A stretch of DNA of 64,000 nt from Paragonimus westermani (GCA_008508345.1 QNGE01002982.1:1-64000), one strand, 5' to 3'. Positions 33,701-48,700 are shown, counted from the stretch's first letter. Notes: generated by a model from the sequence alone, not told the origin. A program made the numbers and translations.

Positions 33701-36700
33701 AAGGAATCTTTTATCTCATATGATTTGCAAACTTTCATATCGCTGCCGTGAATGCTACATTGGGCCACTCGGATGGTTGCCACATGTAGGTCGACCTACA
33801 TATATGGGTCAAACGACTAGGCGTTTGCCAAGAGAATCAAAGTTTATCTTTCGGCTCGACTAGGGAACGGCGTGAGCAAAAACCGTCAGCAGCGCAGTAG
33901 TTGGACATTTTACCACACTGACATAAAGCAGGTCATTCGCATAGTTGAAATTTCGGCCAACCTCTACAATCTGTTCAGACAACGAATGCTAGCCACCGCG
34001 GAATCGATTGCTACTCTATTACTCATTCCTGTTCTTTGTTCTTAAAAGAAGCTCGTACAAATTCTACAGTTGCCGTGGCCAAAGATTACATCACCAACTT
34101 CAACCTCGACTTCTGCAACCTAATTGTGAGTGGACCTCTTAACCACCCATCAACATCATTAGTGACTCGTCGTTTGACGTTTTGTATCTTGTTATACGGA
34201 CCACTGGAAGTTTCCTGATATTTTCTCCATTTGGTCGAACCTATATAGTTGTATTAGTGTGATGAAGAATGATCAAAAACAGTTGTTCGTTACCATTGGT
34301 TTCTGTATCTTAATCCTTATGCTCATTGTTCAGCGTCTTCGTGTATGGTTGCTCCTCTAAGTCACGCCTGTGTTTTTCTAGTTCGTGCATGTTTCTTATA
34401 ATCACTTTTAGAGTATACACATGGTTATGCAGGTTACGTCACAGGGTTTGAGCGTTCCAAATTCACCTTCGCGGTGCTTAAGAAAGCCTGTCCTGCATAG
34501 GCTTTTTCTCGTGATCTTTGGTGAACTGCCAGTCTACTATTCTACGTGAACGAGTAAACGGCTCGACAGGTGGAGTAGAATAAAGGAATTTGGGAGGCTT
34601 GATAATGATTGAGTGTCACGATGTGGCCGGCTTTGAGTGTAGAGCATCCTGCTGGAGGTCGGCTTGAAGGTTCTGACTTGTATTCTCTAATAAGGTTTCG
34701 GGGAGACTCCCTCCGAAGCTAGTAATACACTAACATGGCCGAGCAGTTTGGACAGGGGGGCTAATCTTTTTGAAAAGTACGAAAATGTAAGTCTTATGCA
34801 TATGTCGTGCGTTGCATCATGTTTCAGAATGCCTACTTCAATAATCTCTGGTCGCATTCGTCTATGCGCTGGTCGTTACGGGCGATCGAAGCGCCTTGCG
34901 GTTGAAGTCTGCCTGTCTAAAACCATTCCTTCATATACCTGGTACAACGAATTCAAAGGCACATCTTACTAGCCGTCGACTCTGTGCTCCTCAGCTGTGT
35001 AACTGACGGTCACTGTATGCACTTCAGACGTTGTCACATCAAGTCACTCCTCTCCGAAGCAGATTGGCCGCAATTAACTACGTTATTTGAAGAGATCAGA
35101 AGTCTGGAATCGGAGCTCATTTTGTTGCCACTTGGTAGTAATTGCCTTATAACGATATCTACTGCTCGAATCTTGCGACGCTCCTACCATTTTTAGTCAT
35201 ACTGCTCATATTCAAATAGTTATGATGACCATTTTCAGCTCATTTATTCCTAGTTATGTTTTTGATTGTAACCGCAGACGTTTGGTGTGGTTCGTTCTGT
35301 GGACATTCCAATGCTCGATCCTGTTCAGAATCCAAGCTGTTTAGACTGGTATCTTGACGAATACTGTGGGATTAGAACCAATCACGCTGTGTCGGCTGCA
35401 TCGGCTTATGAACCGTCACTCGGAACAACAGAGCAAGAAGCTGTCGGTGGGTTTGGAAAGATCGGACCGGATACTATTTCAGTGGTCAGCGATGGTGCGC
35501 ACTCCGTCTCCCAAGTACCAATAAGCATTTTTAACGCTACTCTGAGCTCTCTGGATACGGATAGTGCATCGAAGGCAAAATCCGTTCTGACCCCGTTGAC
35601 CTTCGTGGCTTACGTGCAGTACAGTGACTATACCGGATTCACCAAGGCGATGGAGTCGTTGCGAGGCCATAAGCTAGTCTATGCACCACAATCACCCGCA
35701 TCGAATGCTGTACTGAGTGAAAAAGCGAGCACGAAACTCTATTTTACCGCGGAGATCAAGGTACTCTGATGAGTCTTGTGCGCAAATGCATTTCCGCCTC
35801 TTGTTCATTCGCACTCAACTTTTTGTTCCCCAATTGCCGTTTTTTCCGCCCAACGGGAATAAAGTTTGTACAAAGATCATTTTGGTGAAATGACTGTTGT
35901 ACTTACAGTTCACGTCTGTTTAACCTTTGTTCGCGTCTTTTTTATTCATCCTTGTTCAAACATTCAGGTAGCGGTTTTATACGTCTATTTTTTAGTTGGT
36001 TCGAAAATGTGACCTTTCTATGGTGAAGATGTTTATGAACTTGCACTGCTTGACCATGATTGCGTCCATTCATTAGTCCACATCAAGTTAAATGATCGTG
36101 TGTGACGCGAATGTCTATTTCCAAAATTTTAGGACAGTCTGCGATGGTTCGGCCACAAGTTCCCTCTGAGGGACACCTTTCACCGATCCACCAACAGTTA
36201 GATGAACCCACTATGTGATGTGGTCTTGTAAGCGGCATGGTCACGAAATATGAGGACCCTGAACTTCCCCTTATTTAAAATCCCACAGGTCTCGCCTGCC
36301 CGGTTGGGGACTTCGTGATCACATGGATTACCTGTTAGAGATACCACTCGATGTGTTAAATTGCTTCAGTCAGTAGTTTGCCTGCACTGCCTCTAGTACT
36401 TCTAGTTTACCTGACTTTATTCGATGTTTTCTCCCCTTTTCCATTTCTTCCGATACTTTCCCCTCGTGTAGTACCCATGGTTTCTGTTGCAGTGAACGGC
36501 GATCTACAGCACTGTCTAGCCAGGGTTCATGATTGTTCCTAACTGAGTGAATGGATTTACTTGCACTCAGTCGACTCGTGGAAACCGTTCATACCTAACT
36601 ATTAGATCTAGTCTTTAGATTGTACATTTCAGAGTAATGTTTCATTGTCTTGTGACACCCTGGATTATTTCGTCGTATGGACGCCAGCCGCCAATCACCC

Positions 36701-39700
36701 GGTTGTTGCGTTTTCTTCCACCATCCGCTCTCCGCATAGCCTGTCAAATAACAGCTAACATCTGATAGTCATCATCATCATCATAGCCATTAGCCTGACC
36801 AAAGGTACTGTGGCTCGGGCCGCCGCTCATCTCAACAGTGACGTGGAATATCTTAGAAGGAAACTACTACAAAGGTCAACAAATATTAAAGAAGACTAAA
36901 CGGAAGAACTATAAATGGCATGGATACAGGTTCGCCATTGACTGCGACACATCGCCATCTCGGATAGCGTATCTAACCAGCGGTTTGAGTGATCACGAGG
37001 ACCCCCATCCAGGCAGGCGATGCTTGCCCACTTTGCTCAATGGAGCAGTCAAAGTCTTCATATCTCGTNTGTGCAACGCAATTAGTTGACCAATTGATCG
37101 CACATCCTAAGCGTTCCGGAATACGCCCCGGCGAATTGCCAGATTGCTCACGCGATCAGTCCACTTAATGTGGGCCAAGTGGCGGAGACAACGATGGTCA
37201 AACACAGCAAGCCTGCTGATATCTTCCTTGTGAACAGACCACGTTTTTGAACCGTACAGCAAAATGTAACGCACACAGGCGTTATATACCCTTCCTTTCA
37301 GCGACAACCGAACGTCTTTTCGACGCCACACATGACACAGTTTGGCAAAGTCAACTTGTATCTTTGCTATCCTCGCTGATATCTCATCAACAATATTACA
37401 GGCTGACGAGATAGTGTTACCTAAGTATGTAAAACTGTCCACAGTCTCAAGCGGATTACCTGCAATAAAGAAAGTAGGGGTGGAAATGCTCCAGTCTTGA
37501 AGCAGCACTTTGCACATCTGATAGTGTCAAGTCTGAACGTGTAGTCTTACTTTGGACGCGTGACTAGACTGTTCTGTCGACATGGTGATGTTACTTCGGA
37601 TTAACGTAGAGTAAATTTCACTTGCTTTGTTCGTTTATTGTTGTTGACCCCAACAGGTGCTTTTGTTTATTAGACGACACCTGACGGGATGTCACGTGTA
37701 ATTCGATCACGTCTGTTTCATGTGTTATGATCATACTGAGCGCAATCTGAAGCGCATTGTATCTATCCAGAGCAATAGGAGCGTTAATACAATACACCGA
37801 TAAATGTTTGGACAACGCAGTGGATAACTAACCGGGGTTAAAGGCTCGCTTCCCTGACAGCATCGTCCTGCCTATAAAAATTCGAGGTTGCAAACATCTG
37901 TTTTCGGTAATCCTCATCAGGCATGTACAGTTAAAAGGGATTCGTTGGACGTATATATAAAACAGAAGTATGGTTATACGTAATGCTTATGGTTATGGAA
38001 ACTGGAGATGACTGTCTACCCGGGTGGTCGTGGGTTTGTGTGTGTATTGTGTTTACATGAATCGTGACCGGTGTGTGATAACGTGTTAATCGGGTTACTG
38101 GACAGCTGAGTTTCAGACGGTTGACACATGGCTGGCTGGCCACAGGAGGTGTGGGACCTGTGTGAATTTCTTTTGGGCGCCCACTTGGGGGTTGCAGAGT
38201 TTGATAGTTCCACCGCAAGTGAAGCGCTGAAAGGTTTCTTGAGGCATCCGTAGGCTGCCGGTGTAGACACATTTGATAGACCAGTTGGTTTAAACTGTTC
38301 TGAAAACAAGGTGTTATTCTTTAGTGGTGCTAAACGGGCACAGATAGTGTTAAATGATATCACGCGTTCTGACCAGCACCCTTTTTCAGCTTCATAATGT
38401 AAAGTGCTTCTGCAAAACCATTCTAGTTACATATGCTTAATCCCAGCTAATGTTATGGGGACTGTTGACTAGTTGATATACTTAGGAAACTGCCTTAGAA
38501 ATGTCGAGTGCGTAAGAACTAAGTATTTGCTGGTACCTCCGACTTCATGGTATTCTTTTATAAGTAGGCTATCTTGAAGCTTAGGAGGCGGGTGTGTAGA
38601 GCGGCCTTCACGGCAATATTGCCGACCATCTGTATGTACATTTCACCATACGAATCAAGTAGCACTGACTTAATAACAACAATAAGATTAAGAAGCAGAT
38701 ATTTTGCAGCATAATTTGTATATATCTAGTTGCTGCTAGGACACCCGGATAGTTTATTGATGCTGCCACTCAGTTATCATTCACGCCACAACAGACTAGC
38801 GTAAGGTTCGAAGTGAACAAGTGACGACGTGGCTAAGAAAATTGAGGATAGATATGAGTACACTTGGTCTTTGTAGGTCACGGTCGCCTCCTGACTCCCA
38901 TGATTCACACATCCTATGGCTGGGGAAAGCAGAAAGGGTGATGAGTAATGGGGTTCATTGAACTAACTGTCACCGCTATGTCTTTGAAATATTGACACGG
39001 GGGCGGTTAAACCTACAGTGTGCTGCTGTCATACTGATATCGCGTTGTTTTCGCGTATAACCCATTTTCTTCTTTGTCAGATGTCTAGGCGTATATAGCC
39101 TGTAATTTAAGTCCTATCCCTCTTTTTACCTATTGATTTGGGCTATTTGTTTCCTCGTGATCCTGTCGTACCTAATCATCAACATAAACCGTTGACGACC
39201 TATCACTAACGATGAGAGCACTTACTGTTTGAGCACTTGGCTTCTGTGATGTGACGTGGTGATTGCTAATGCGAAAACGTTACCGTGATGTCTAGATCGT
39301 TTCCGTAGACACCTACAAGTAATCCGGCGAGTTTAAAGTTGGTGACCTAATTGTTCCATTCTTGTCTTTCGTTTTAATCGGCCGACTTATTTGTTTTCAC
39401 GTCTACCCCTAGCTGGTGCACAAGAATACTTCCAGCCAATTTAGCGTATATTCTTATAAGGCCGGCAGTATCTTTTGGTGTCATACTGTCATGAACTATG
39501 CGGTACCTCACAGTTTAATTGGAACTCTGTCCACACATCTCCGCTTTGTTTCTCACGTCCACGATCTTCAGATCGACTTTGACAGAACCAAGCACTTGTC
39601 CAGATCGTCCATTCAAACGCGTCAGACGGAACGCCAGAGGCTGGTACAGCTTGCATTGCGTCAGCGTAAAGAGGCTGAGGCCCAGGCGGAGGCTGAAGCG

Positions 39701-42700
39701 CGACAGCGACGGCTCATAGAAGATGCGAATCGCAAAGCAGAGGAACGCCGTCGAGCCGAGGCTCTGGCCATGGAAGCCGAGCAAATGGCTAACTGTGCGG
39801 CTAGAGCAGAACGAAAAAAGCAGCGGGTGAGGATAAGTGTTCATTGCATATGATTCTGTGCCTGTTCTGCATGATTTATGCAAGCTTTCAGGATCTGAGA
39901 TGTCGTCAGTAGGTGTTGCAAACTTTGCATGGTTGTCTTTTAGTTTCGTCACACATTTATCTCAGTTACTTATGGGTGGTTGGTCTGTATGTTGCAAGCT
40001 GTTGCTGATTAAATTACTTAAGAATTCGTTGACTTAGCTCTCACTGCTTTCCAGTAGAACTTTCTTTCTGTGTTGTTATAGGGTACTGTGCTGCGTTGGT
40101 GGATAGCTGAGTGCTAATCGGCAATTACTGCACTGCACAACATACACGCGGGTGCACTTGGAAAACGATTTACCCGTTTATTTCTAGAAGTATCTTATGT
40201 AGGAAAATGGCTAGTAGCTGATGCTTGTTCGAGATAACTAACCTTTCTGGCCGCTCATCTGTCGTAATCACAACAAAACCTGATGAAATATAAAGGCTGA
40301 ATAGTCTGAATTTGTCTTACTTTTCGACCCAGTCTTCCTGTACACAACCCAGCAAATCATTCAATTAGCACTCATAGCTATTTCTGTATATTCGAAGAAA
40401 TGTTCTAGATAATGATGCGCTATTTGCACACCCACTTTCATATAGAGGAATACCACTGCACTGCCGGAAAAGAATAATCCAGTGGACTCGATTTGAACAC
40501 GCTTCTCATGGTGACTGTCCCATCGTTACTGCCGGCTAGTTATATGATGTTTAGTGTATTGATGACTGGTTGTATTAAGGTTTCTGTGGACTGCGACGCA
40601 TCCCTGGAAATATTCACCAATGATAACAAAGCTGATATTTGAATGGTGGTTTTAGGATGCACATCACTCGGAACATTTAGACCCCCTCTGTGCGTGAAGT
40701 GTTGTGTACTGGATACATTTTAAGGGACAGCTTGGATCCATCACCCCCTATTGTGACCTACGAGCTCAAATCTCAGCCTGTTTTCTAACAGCTCCTCCTT
40801 GATGAGAAAACGCCAAATGTAGAATATCAACTGGATCGTTCGGTAATTTTCATTTAGAGGGCTCTTCCCTGAAGTTCACCCCATTGGTACGCCCTCACCG
40901 TTGGCTAAATATTAGTGCTTGCCGACCGTGCCGTTACTGAGTTATCCAGCTAAAAAGTTGGGTTACAAAGCCTGTTTTAACGCCTCGGCCCTTTACTCAG
41001 AAAGGAGTAATCCTGGTGTGGCGTACAGGATGCTATACTAGCTGTTTTGTTCTCCGAGGCGTTTTTCGCTATCACAGGTCTCTCTCTGAAAGCTGCACAC
41101 CTGGTGGGTTGCCTGAAATGCAACCAGTATCCTTTGAGTGTTGGAGTGTCCAATCTGGGACCTCTTGCCCGAATCTGGCATGCCAACGTCGTCAGTAAGT
41201 GGCCTTAGGTGAAGCGTAATGCAGTTTGGAAACAGCGTCCTCATCTGCACAGTTAGGGATTGATGGACGACCTTTAATGTCAGTGTTAGCAAATCGTCTG
41301 CCGATGTTTGTTTGTTACATGAGTGAGTGTCATTGTCGGAACCATACTTGTTTTTCTACATTCTATTTTCCCCCGCCTTATATTTTATGTTTCTAATATA
41401 TTTCGGAGAAGAACGTCTTCATGTTCTCTTTATTTTTGTATTCTTGTAACACCGTCAACTGCGGAGTCAGGTGCACATAACCGTTGTAAGCCCTATTGAA
41501 CCTTCAAAATCCTTCTGTGTAGATTCGGTAAGTACTATTCGCTAGGTAGATCTCATTACCGTCTAAATAGCCGGTTGGAAGCGTCATTCGACATAGCACT
41601 ATTGCACTAAGCTGGGTTTTCTTCTAATCAGCCATACTTTCTCCAGTATTTTCATGTATAATTTTCACCCTTGTCGCTGTTGGGGTCAGGTCCGATCTTA
41701 ATTGTGTTTGTCACTGTGTTCGTAACCTGGATTTCATTTGACGTTCTTGTACTTAATGATGCGTCCATCTTTGCCTGGTCACTAACGTGTCCGTTACGCA
41801 GATTTTCAAGACCGTCTAACCGCTTATAGATTGATTGCAAACTGCAGTAATCCAGTATTTGAGGTAATTCTCAAGGCAAATTTTCCGAATATTCGCCTAC
41901 AATTAATCCTTTCTCAGCTGGTCCGCATTATTGGGCACCAAAACTTACTAAAAGCTGACCTTCGTCCTCAGTGTTATTACTCCTTGTTTAGAGTGTTCTG
42001 GTTGAATGAATTTGGTCCGGATTCTTCAATATTTCTACCCATTTGTTTCTCCTACTTCTGTGGATGTCGGCATAGCTATTCGCTATCACCTATCGAATCC
42101 ATTTCTCTCTAAAACCCGCAGGCCCTTGAACGCTGTAAACGAGAGAAAGACAGATTAGTGAAACAGAAAATTTTGCTTGATGAGCGACGTCGTTTGCTTG
42201 CCGTTCGGAAAGTGGAGGCTATTCGTCTGATCACATTTCTTCTGACCAGAATTCAGGTAAGTTCATCATCGTCATCAACAACAGCTATTCATTAATGACG
42301 AGCATATATATGATGCAAAATATGTACATACAGTATATATTTGACATGCAAAAAGGCTACGAAAGGCAGCAAACGCGCCACAGTATGAGAAAAAATGAAG
42401 GGTAGTTCGTGAGGTGAAGAGGGCGAAAATGTAGAGCTTTAAAAAAGTTACGACAAAGCACACAGAGACTCGCAGCACAAGCGCCACTGGCTTCTGAACT
42501 TCGGTATCTGAGACACCGTCCTCAACCAGAGGTTTCAGTGTTCTGTGGACCACAGCCAGACAACTGGGAGCGCCCTACTGAAGCAAGCTTCAGAGTAAGT
42601 GCCTTCACACCCCTAGCCCAAGCCCTGCGCTGACAACCGAGCTGAAGTATCCAGCATAGCCCACCGGTCGCAAATAGGGCACGGTTTAGTAAGCAATAAG

Positions 42701-45700
42701 TTAACATTCGTACGATATGACCAAGGCAACGAATCCTGTGAGACGAGCTCAAAATGTTCAATGGTCGGCAGAGCTTATCTGTCCCGAAGAAATCAGCGAA
42801 GTTCGTCATTGCTGATGCAGTGCTCCCACCGCACGTCTCTAATGCTTCAGGGACACCGTTGATCGAAAACGGATACTCGGATTCCAGCGAATGCTATCGA
42901 TTAACTGTCGTAATGCAAAGACATTAAAACGCCCCAGTTGGGAGGTGAAACAGAGAGGATGGATAGGACTTCGTTTACAGTCTTCAGCTCACATTTGAAA
43001 ATTCTACAACGTGGACCCGTGGACGGAAATATGGCAGCTTCCGCTAGCCTCCTTGCAAATTTTGCTGTTTTTATCCTTACTTCGCAGTTTCTTCGATTAT
43101 ACAAGGGTAATGTTTACGCCACCGAACAAAAATAACCACAATCTGTGCTAGTATCTCCAGCCGTGTAACCTGTAGAGCATAGCGCTCCGCGCAAACACAC
43201 GTGCCTTTTCATTGAAGCCATCTTTTGTTGTGTATCGAGGGCCTGAATATTCGCATTGGTTCGTTAGAATGAACTTCGCATTTGATGAAAACATACATGT
43301 TCATTGAATTTTTTGATTGGCGTGCCTCAGTATGACGAACCAGACTGGCGCAGTCCAGAATACTCAGGATCACGGCTACATTATCCATCCGCCTAGAACC
43401 CATTCGCGTTATTTTATATGTTTGCTGATCTCCAGTGAAGCCTTGGCCGGTCTGTGTGTATTTGAAGGACCTAGGGTTCCTTGTCAACGATTGGCCTAAC
43501 AACATGAATCGGAGCTTGTCGGGTGATCGTTTGTTGCATCTGGCGCGTAACAGGATTGCCGGTGGCTAAACGAAATCACAAGGCAGACCACGTCAACTAA
43601 ACAACACGCTTTATTTTTCTCGGGAAGTAAATTTTCATCTTTTGACATATTCATAGATGGGGAATCATCAACTCAAGCTTGAATCGGACAGTACTAATAA
43701 TCATAATGGCAGTTTTGTGAACCGCCATTTAAACAAAGATCCATCCAACCTAGTAAATTCATTCATAACAGGACCGTCTTTGTGCTACAGTCGAGCTAAG
43801 CAAGAGGTAGCATACAAGGCGTAAACCTGATGTTAGCTAATAAGTACGGCTTTTTCATAATGTATCGAGAAGTTATTTGGATCCAGTTCAAAATTTAGAA
43901 ACGTGTTTAGATAATCCAACCTGAGCGAGTGCGTTACATCGGATAAAACTGTGAGTACAACTTGTTTGCGCCTTATGAAGTAATACGGAACAGTAAATTC
44001 GACGGCTGGTTTACTGAGAATTTCACTGCAGCGTGATTTATGTTCTGGAGACCCCATAGAAGATGTAATCTTTTAGCTACTTACCCGAAATATGCTGCCA
44101 GATCAACACGAATGAGTGTCCTGTTCAGATTCAGTTTGAAAGACAAGGGTGACCAAGTGGGTTAGAGATTTAAGGCATGAACCTTACAGTGTTCGTAGGC
44201 TACACCGAATGCTGCGTGTCGTCACATTGTTTGTTAGGTGGACTTTGGAACTTTGAACTTTGCGTTACAGCTGACCGAATTGGGAGTGTTGGAAACTCGT
44301 CGAGGTAATTATTTATCCAGGTGGTGTGCACAATATGGGGTAGCGGAGGCATGCGATAAACGAAGGACATCTGACACTCAGTACAAGTGTTGTATGCGGA
44401 TCGTCTAACTCGAGTGATTCTGTAACACTACTCAAACGCCATATCCCGTATACACCTAAGATTGTTGTACTGGGCATCAAAGCTCGCCTGCCGCAATACG
44501 TGTGTCGATCCGAACGACTAATAAGCGATAGAACCCCTCAAACTTCGTGGCTGGAACGAGCGATCATTCTCATCCGAGACAGTAATACATCACTGGTCCT
44601 CATTGATGCTAAACTGCCACACAACCAGGAAGAAAAAAGGAAACCCTGTACAAGACAGAAGAAGGAAAAAGAAACAAGGAAACTAACGATTAAAAACAGC
44701 TGCGTCTATATTCAAACATTCAAAATCAAAGTGCCTACGTCTTGTAAACAAACAACCGGGCTGCAAGTGAAAGTAAGTTATCATCAGCAAGACGGCTTCC
44801 CTACGGCTCCCAGTGTACTCGCCTCACAAACAACTCGGCCAAACAACGACAACATTCACGCCGTTGACCTCGATTAGCCACCATCTCACCTAAAGTCTCC
44901 AACCACCGACTCTGTGAGTCACGAGGTCCCCAGCCTGGGAGGCGAACCCAACCTACAGCACCTAATCCCTTCGTGAACGATTTAATTTCTCTGCGCCAGG
45001 TCATCATCTGTCTACCTCGCAGCTTAAGCCAGTTGGCCGCAGGATCGACAAGGAGTGCTCGATGTGGCAGACAACTAGGAGGCATCCTTAGTATATGACC
45101 TAACCATCGAAGTCTGTGTAAATGTAGGCATTGAACGAGGGAGTTCGTTCGACAATCGCCACCAAATACCCGCTTCCTAACCTCCGTTAAATGCTCATAG
45201 GTACCATCGGATACGAGCGATCGAGCACAGAAATCGGTGGTCAAATACCTGAAGACGGTTCCCGTTCTTTATCTGGAGCGGCCACTGTCGCTTTATACAC
45301 GCGACCTCTGAGCCTCTGAGAGATACCTCTCTGTCACCAGGGCTGCCAGAAATTGGCGAATACTCCTCTAGCCTTCAGAATACACGCTTCCATTTCATTA
45401 CCTACACCTCCGCCGTCGCTAGCACAACTTCCTAAATGCAAAAATCGATCAACAACCTCCATAACTTCATTATGTAATATTAAATCTATGTAACCACAGC
45501 AAGCTTACAGAAGCATTTTGCATTTCGAGCCTGCAAAGCGCATCCCCAAGTAGTCAACAGAGTACGCAGTGGCATTTAGCATTGATCGTATTGTTGAGAA
45601 CTTGTCAAACACCAACATCTTGTCAGCGTAACCAAGGTCAGTGAGTGTTCTTCCATCAAGTAGGAGGTCCACACCGGCCTCCTGTGAGTGCCGGTGACAA

Positions 45701-48700
45701 TCCTCCATTATTTCGTCTATGACGAAACTAAACTTAACGTACGCCACTTATGATACTGAAACTGTCAGACAGTTCACCGTAAACCTTATTCTGAGATGAA
45801 GTATGAGAACAAAGCGCGGACAGTATGTTCACATACTTGGTCGATACACCTCTGTGTTTATGCGACTCTAAAAATGTAGATCGATCCACCAAATCGAATA
45901 CACTTTCATAGCCCAGGAATACACTAATTGTTGGCCGGCGGTATACACGACACTGCTCCAAAAGTTGCGAAGAGTGAAAATTTGACCAATATGTCCCCGC
46001 CCAGAGTAAAGCCCTGTCTGTTCTTTACTGTTCGCCTCCCGAGCTGCAGTGAGTCAACGGAGTGTAATGGATGCCAGAACCCTAGAAGTGGCCGAGACCA
46101 AGCTGATTCCTTTATGGTTTCGGCGAGAACCACGGACCCTTCTCATAAATATGGGAACTGTTATCGATCGACCCCAGCAAGGAAGGATGGTCTCCGTTGT
46201 CCACAAAATTTAGAGTAACTGCGTGAAGGCCTCCAATAACGCCTCCCCATCTCTGATGAGTGCCGGCACGTGATCATCTGAGCCAGCAGCCTTATCACGT
46301 TTAAGAACCGGAATCCACTTGTGGACCCCAGTCTACTAACTAGGGTGCTACACCACGAGTTTGTGACGACAATACAGTAGAAACAGGAGGTCAGCTAAAT
46401 CGATTCTCAGTGTTCCGCCCACCGCTCTAACCTTCTGGACTTACTGTAGGTGAATGTCCCATTTCCCTCGCTGATGGTTTCACTGACAGACGGTCGTCTT
46501 AAACCAGTATTACGGATAAGCTTGAAAAGTCTGCCGGTGTTCTCTGAAGTAAAACCGGTTTCCATTTTCTCAACTTTTTTCATTAGCCGACCCTGTTGGC
46601 CAGCAATCAAACTACGCTTCAGCTCCGTACGGATGTCACTCCCAGATTTATGTGAGCTGTCAGAAGCAATGTTTCGTCTGGCTTCTAACAACTCCAGGGC
46701 CTTCTCCGAGATCCACCGTTTGTTCGACCCACGAACCCCCATGCTGCATGCTACAGTACCTGCTTCATGAATGGCCCCTGAGATTTGTGTGCAACAGCAA
46801 TAAGGATCTTTGACGTGAGAACTTCTAAGCCTTCTTTCTAAGCTGGTTTGGTGTTTGTGCTTTACCGACGGCATAGTCAGTTTCTCAACAGCCAGCCGTT
46901 GCTGTCGATGGGCTCGTTGTCCAGCAAAGGTAAGAAACGGTAACGTACCCGCGCATGTTCTGAATCCAAGTACTTGCCCCAATAAGAACGACTGTTCTGA
47001 ATGGAACTTCGCCACCTATAACCAACAGCTATGTGGTCTATCTGAGACCAGGCCTTATTTGGAGAAGAAGAGCGTCAAGTGTAACAATGACGCGCACGGT
47101 GTTCAAAACTAGTGCTGGCTAAAAATAGCGGCTGCTGTCGTCAAGCTGAGGACTATGCCTACTCCAGCCTGACCGATAGTGGCAGCTGTGGAGTCACCCG
47201 AAGTGTATAGCCAGCATCGGGTAGACAGTGTGGATGGTGTTAGTTTCATACGTTGACTACTGTCCTGGATTCTAGTCTCCAGAATACATCAGACGTCGAC
47301 ATTTGACGAATCGAACGTTTGTGCGATAGTGGCGTGTTAACGTATCTGTTTGAGAGAGCATCTGTATTAGTTTGCATTCTAGGTCTAAGCAAGGGACGAG
47401 GGGAGCCTGAGGCTGTATGGTAAGAAATGGGACTTGCCGAAACAGTGTTACTATGATTAGCTATACCTGTTGTGGGACCTGTACAATTAGTCGAAGTAGA
47501 GGTCGAGAGGAGCCTGGGAAATTTGATAGGACAGTGGGCAAGAAGTCAGCAATAACGTGTTTTCACCTATCCACCCTGTTGTATGCAGTAGATTGGGCGA
47601 TCTCGGTTTACACTGCGAGATGGTTGATGCAATGTGGAAATGTTGTTGTTGTGTGTACTCATGGTTGACATACTGCCAGGACACCCAGACCTAGAGAGGA
47701 GAACGATTCGGGTTCTCAACCAGAGCCTTTGGCTCAAAAGCCTGTACCGCAAGACGGCGAGTGAATGACAGTGTACCAGAACTGGTACTTTTTACGGGGA
47801 AAGGTGCCAACCTTGTGGGGTGGACCATATGACTGTGATTTGTCTGATCTCTACTTATTGGCCTGTCTGACATGAGTGAGTCTGTCGGTGTGGTGGCAAC
47901 ACTGTCTACTTTAGCCCGATAGGTCATCGAGTTGCACGAGCCGTCACATCGCGTGAAAGTCCAGTCTGGTTGCGATAGCGGAACGGATGAAGCCATAAAG
48001 GTATATTTCTTATGGTCCATCACCAACTTGGAGTTGAGCTTCGACTGCGCCATCGAAGGTGACGTGGTCTTAGTCGTAAAATAGTTTCCGTACACCAGTG
48101 AGTGTAGTTGCTGATTGGTTGCGAGTAGATTGCGGCAAAACATCTTATAACTTTGTGTCATCTATTAGAATGTATGCAAACTAATCTGATTTTCCTCGTC
48201 GTGCGCCCACCAAAAACACCAAACTGCCGTTAATGCTGAGTATGGACCGTCCAAACAAGCGATTATTCTCAACTGCTCAGTGACGTGTTCTAAATGGCTA
48301 GTCGTTGAGGCGAAACGCACATCCACAACTGAATACCGTTCACTGTGTCACTGTCCAGCTGCAAAAGCGCCTATAAGGTCCCGTATCCGCCATCTTAAGG
48401 CGTTAGAAATGGTTAACTTCGTTTTTTCTTTGCAAATTGTATCTGGCCCCTATTCTCCATAAGGAAGCCGTTGCCTCGACAGCTATGCTGGGACATCCCC
48501 CCACATATTACAACATTATTGGTGTCGCTTCATCTGCTACTGTCGTCTTCGGTCTCCTTATTCGCGGCTTATTGCGAACGCTCCCTGTTTTTCAGAGTAA
48601 TTAGGTATGTTTTGGTTACCATTTGCACACCTAGCTCGGTTAGGAGGCCTGTTAGTGGAATCCCCCGCGCTGAGCCTGTGTAGTCCGCTTAGTTTTGGTC

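Larger units (their letters stand above)
44575..48161 (-). mobile_element. RTE-type LINE copy 1 in AKAP17A intron 5
   Basis: Nearly full-length but dead element, antisense to the host gene. N-terminal region at 48161-47691 (GTLSFTRRLAVQAFEPKALV). Endonuclease end near 47100-46860 after frameshift correction (QIDHIAVGYRW, YLDSEHARVR). Linker at 47015-46407. RT at 45961-45505 (FLGYESVFDLVDRSTFLE, then SGVR stop, then FVIDEIMEDC and YADK in place of YADD). C-terminus at 45244-44801 (LRWLGHILRMP, VRLPGWGPRDSQSRWLETLG). The 3' end near 44575 matches the ends at 51563 and 57050. A 23-bp deletion next to SGVR is unique to this copy. Confidence 0.88.

Noticed and set aside
44500..44877. 125-codon + strand frame
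   Set aside because: Antisense to the 3' end and C-terminal block of RTE copy 1.
46250..46285. CTGATGAGTGCCGGCAC in the RTE copies as a hammerhead
   Set aside because: The second core box is missing, and it lies inside the RTE coding linker/RT boundary.
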